A DNA stretch of 64,000 nt from Haematococcus lacustris (Eukaryota; Chlorophyta; Chlorophyceae; Chlamydomonadales; Haematococcaceae): assembly GCA_030144725.1 (NCBI GenBank), contig JASKMD010000009.1, forward strand, positions 3,797,015-3,861,014. The letters run 5' to 3'. Made by a program: the position numbers and the translations under genes. The notes beneath the pieces are model-generated. The model made no database searches. It saw nothing but the letters and a program-made list of their open reading frames with translations, and was not told where the DNA came from. How positions within the stretch are numbered: the stretch's first letter is position 1; each line of letters begins with the position of its first letter. Below are positions 63,411-64,000 of this stretch, one piece after another.

Positions 63411-64000
63411 ATGGGGTCAGCAGCAGGCGGGGGACGGAACCACCTAGACTGCTGTGTGGCGTCTCAGCTGCTGCTGGTGGAAGCACATCACTGTCACCCT
63501 GGCCACCTGGGACACAGTGTGGGAGGTGTACCTGTACCCCAAGTGGGCAGAGCAGCGGCTGAGGCTGTACGGAGCTCAGGACCGGACACTGGAGCAGTTC
63601 TTCAAGAAGGTGAGGGTGGGTGGGAGAGAGGAAGGGTCAGGGACTGGGAGGTGGTGGGTTGGTATGAAGTGAGCATGAAGAATAGTTGATTGTGCCATGC
63701 CTAACCTGGTGTCACCATGTCAGCCACCATGTGTGTGCCTTGTGTGCATGGCTGCAGTTGGAGGAGGACATGGAGGAGGTGTCCATGCAGCGCCATGGGC
63801 AGGCCAAGCAGCTGGTGGTGTTCTTTGGAGTAGCTAGCATTGGCACTGGGGGTGGGTGGGGTGCTGATGCAGTTCTGCGGGCCTGCTGCAAGGTGGTGTG
63901 CAGGCCCAGGGGGACAGACCAGCGGCGGGGTAGGGTGGTGCTTGTGGATGAGCACCGCACCACCCGGGTCAGCTCAGCTGTGAATGGCCAGCAGCCCTGT
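63411..64000 (+). pseudogene. TnpB/Fanzor-like protein, copy 2 (cut by window end)
   Basis: The 5' part from ATG 63,411 reads CVASQLLLV, matching CTSQLLVL of copy 1. It then jumps in another frame to TLATWDTVWEVYLYPKWAEQRLRL, so about 145 bp present in copy 1 are missing. The exon ends at 63,609 (FFKK, GTGAGG donor). After an intron, exon 63758–64000 reads MEEVSMQRHGQAKQLVVFFG, GTGGGWGADAVLRACCK, VVLVDEHRTTRVSSAVNGQ and continues past the edge. The Glu of VDE is kept and the first zinc-ribbon cysteines are again replaced by Ser. This copy matches the family more closely than copy 1 does, but the 5' deletion argues against full function. Confidence 0.55.

Overview
The window looks like nuclear DNA of a chlamydomonadalean green alga. 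The genes are GC-rich and intron-dense with GT/GC–AG introns, the introns are rich in CAG, CTG and CTGAC, and TGTAA poly(A) signals follow several genes. Two gene copies at the right end belong to a high-copy TnpB/Fanzor-like family that I associate with Haematococcus lacustris. The species call is inference; the algal call is firm.

Layout. 1–13,818 is a near-identical 817/818-bp satellite (16.9 copies) that runs off the left edge. 14,185–19,551 (+) is an EXO5/DEM1 iron-sulphur exonuclease gene. Convergent to it, 20,405–26,348 (−) is a SMYD4-like TPR–SET–MYND methyltransferase gene, which shares a 244-bp divergent promoter with 26,593–44,270 (+), the ribosome-biogenesis WD40 protein NLE1/Rsa4. 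NLE1 has 15 short exons spread over 17.7 kb because its introns hold a 9-kb hexamer-register minisatellite, several smaller tandem arrays, telomere-like blocks and a 1.5-kb TA-flanked pogo-like transposon. 44,271–47,287 is poorly resolved. 47,288–48,145 (−) encodes mitochondrial ribosomal protein bL12m, divergent from 48,545–49,374 (+), a 132-residue candidate plastid protein with a C-terminal membrane helix. 50,861–60,472 (−) is a NIMA-related kinase gene whose introns hold a (CCTG)~283 array, a 14-bp minisatellite and CTGAC-containing repeats. 61,742–64,000 (+) carries two tandem, degenerate TnpB/Fanzor-like copies, the second cut by the window end.

For EXO5, NLE1, bL12m, the small membrane protein and the first nine kinase exons, exon lengths and phases close exactly (508, 498, 212 and 132 residues; 475 kinase codons). 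The SMYD4-like gene closes only if one base is removed from a homopolymer-rich stretch. The genes do not form a pathway. The unifying feature is that almost every long intron has its own tandem repeat, and several repeat units resemble splicing signals (branch point CTGAC, acceptor CACAG/G, a triplicated 5' splice site).
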